24,390 nt of DNA, from NCBI GenBank assembly GCA_017416505.1, contig JAFQCI010000168.1, forward strand, positions 1 through 24,390. The letters run 5' to 3'. The position numbers and the translations under genes were made by a program. This DNA is from Lachnospiraceae bacterium (GTDB lineage: Bacteria; Bacillota_A; Clostridia; Lachnospirales; Lachnospiraceae). The notes below the pieces were generated by a model that searched no databases, was not told the DNA's origin, and saw nothing but the letters and a program-made list of their open reading frames with translations. Shown here piece after piece: positions 23,770-24,390 of this stretch. Every line of letters starts with the position of its first letter. The first letter of the stretch is position 1.

Positions 23770-24030
23770 CAGCATCAGTCATATTTAGATGATTTTAATG
23801 AACAAAACGGAACTCATTTGCTATCGGTTGCAGACATTATAGAGAATCATTTGAATCATGGAATCAAGGAATTAGAGGAAGCCCAGACTTATGTAAATAT
23901 TATTGTAGTAAAAGAAGGGAAGGAAGATTCTGAAAAAACAAAAGCATTGGTTGAGGCAGTATTATCAGAAGAAGTAGAGGATTATATTAATAGTCAGTAT
24001 GAGGGGGGTGTTGTACCGGTGTTTGAATAA
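23770..24030 (+). pseudogene. metQ: MetQ/NlpA-type methionine-binding lipoprotein remnant with internal deletions
   Basis: An open frame of 86 codons from the stop at 23767-23769 to TAA at 24028-24030. It is a mosaic of three MetQ segments in correct order: QHQSYLDDFNEQNGTHLLSV (middle of the protein), DIIENHLNHGIKELEEAQ (a later helix) and TYVNIIVVKEGKEDSEKTKA to the C-terminus GGVVPVFE. Compared with the E. coli MetQ order, about 50 residues are missing at each of two joints, yet the frame is kept. Signal peptide, lipobox and N-terminal lobe are absent. A TTG at 23818 is the only start-like codon, with no ribosome binding site, so it is probably not translated. Confidence 0.7.
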
Positions 24031-24042
24031 AAAAAGAAATAA

Positions 24043-24096
24043 TTCATAAATTGTTAACAAAATTAATATATTTTAGACATAGATAAATAGTATGAT
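24043..24096 (+). promoter_or_regulatory. Promoter region of small RNA copy 2
   Basis: TATGAT (24091-24096) is the -10 candidate, with the same spacing to the transcript as in copy 1. The distal block TTCATAAATTGTTAA (24043-24057) is exactly conserved; in this copy it continues as TTGTTAACAA, a perfect palindrome. No convincing -35 is visible. Confidence 0.5.
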
Positions 24097-24103
24097 ATCT
24101 CAT

Positions 24104-24204
24104 GTAGACAAGCAAAATATTTTTTTTGATTCTCTCTCCCCCTCATTTTATGAAAGAGTCATCATGTTTAAGATTGAAAAATTTTAAACATGATGGCTCT
24201 TTTT
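24104..24204 (+). ncRNA. Putative small RNA with C-rich segment, copy 2
   Basis: Same RNA as copy 1: identical from GTAGACAAG through the terminator stem, except for one extra T in the internal T-run (8 instead of 7) and a shorter final T-run (5 instead of 7). C-rich segment at 24132-24144, terminator stem 24156-24171 / 24184-24199. The two promoters differ at many positions, so the copies could be expressed under different conditions. Confidence 0.6.
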
Positions 24205-24250
24205 GCATATGGTACCTAGCCACATTAGTGACGGCTTCCTGATATATTTT

Positions 24251-24390
24251 GTTACTGTACAGACAGCACCAAAACACTTGCTGTTTTGGTGCGTAAGAAC
24301 GTGATTCAGGAGTTCGCAGGCTCCTTTTGCGAAGCAAAACTCTAAATGAGCCTGCGAATTGTTACTGTTTACGAGGCACGAGTGAACAGT
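24251..24390. repeat. GTTACTGT composite repeat, copy D (three hairpins, cut by the window edge)
   Basis: Three stem-loops in a row: GCACCAAAACA/TGTTTTGGTGC (24266-24276 / 24282-24292, identical to copy A), TTCGCAGGCTC/GAGCCTGCGAA (24313-24323 / 24348-24358) with an inner TTTTGC-GAA-GCAAAA, and ACTGTTTAC/GTGAACAGT after GTTACTG at 24361, matching copy C in reverse. The first 58 bases equal copy A exactly. No coding potential and no T-run. Together with small RNA copy 2 this fills 24031-24390, where no gene is seen. Confidence 0.75.

Noticed and set aside
23672..23790. A short frame starting at the ATG inside the small RNA, as a leader peptide
   Set aside because: It is preceded by a C-rich stretch, the opposite of a ribosome binding site, and the reading crosses the terminator stem. 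The pairing, not the coding, is what is conserved.
23818..24030. A 70-codon frame beginning with TTG that could be called a small protein gene
   Set aside because: The frame stays open upstream to 23770 and contains MetQ segments from the protein middle and end with blocks missing. There is no ribosome binding site before the TTG, so a remnant is more likely.

Overview
The window looks like a chromosomal segment from a low-GC anaerobic Firmicute, most probably a member of the Lachnospiraceae (Clostridia). This rests on AT-rich DNA with strong AGGAGG-type ribosome binding sites, the dnaX-ybaB-recR cluster followed by a group-III-like 6-phosphofructokinase, a pyrB-pyrI pair, a two-domain methionyl-tRNA synthetase with a C-terminal tRNA-binding domain, and several lineage-restricted proteins (a DUF6128-like protein, a flavodoxin-like/SCP2 fusion and Lachnospiraceae-type lipoproteins). 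The genus is not determined.

Layout. Positions 1-720 are a decayed accessory island. The first 140 bases are the right end of an IS200/IS605-type element: the last 20 codons of TnpB and a strongly structured terminus that probably encodes the 3' part of its guide RNA. The element sits inside the 3' end of an RloA-like AAA15 ATPase gene, which is followed by a frameshifted RloB-like remnant and a cysteine-rich (CPCC-type) remnant. Positions 815-8300 are mostly housekeeping genes, all on the + strand: an AI-2E-type permease, a flavodoxin-like/SCP2 protein, dnaX, ybaB, recR, a phosphofructokinase, a small conserved protein with its own terminator, and a SAM-dependent methyltransferase. Positions 8320-12947 hold a large membrane-anchored protein that ends in a C39-peptidase-like domain lacking its catalytic His, a FapA/DUF342 protein and a small two-TM protein. 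Positions 12925-17670 carry a good promoter, pyrB-pyrI, a lipoprotein and metG, closed by a terminator. A lipoprotein on the - strand follows (17682-18347), diverging from tatD-rsmA. Next comes a LytTR/GHKL two-component pair, then a 185-nt hairpin region and a DUF6128-like gene.

The last 850 bases are the most unusual part. Two nearly identical genes for a putative small RNA of about 100 nt lie 477 bp apart. Each has its own -10 element, a C-rich CTCTCTCCCCCTC segment (a possible anti-Shine-Dalgarno seed) and a 16-bp terminator stem. The near-perfect identity starts at the predicted transcription start. Between them is a metQ remnant that has lost two internal blocks in frame.

A family of palindromic repeats starting with GTTACTGT occurs at four places (10915, 17593, 22349 and 24251 onward), all in gene borders. 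It includes a 58-bp exact repeat shared by the first and last sites. No tRNA, rRNA or CRISPR array was seen.
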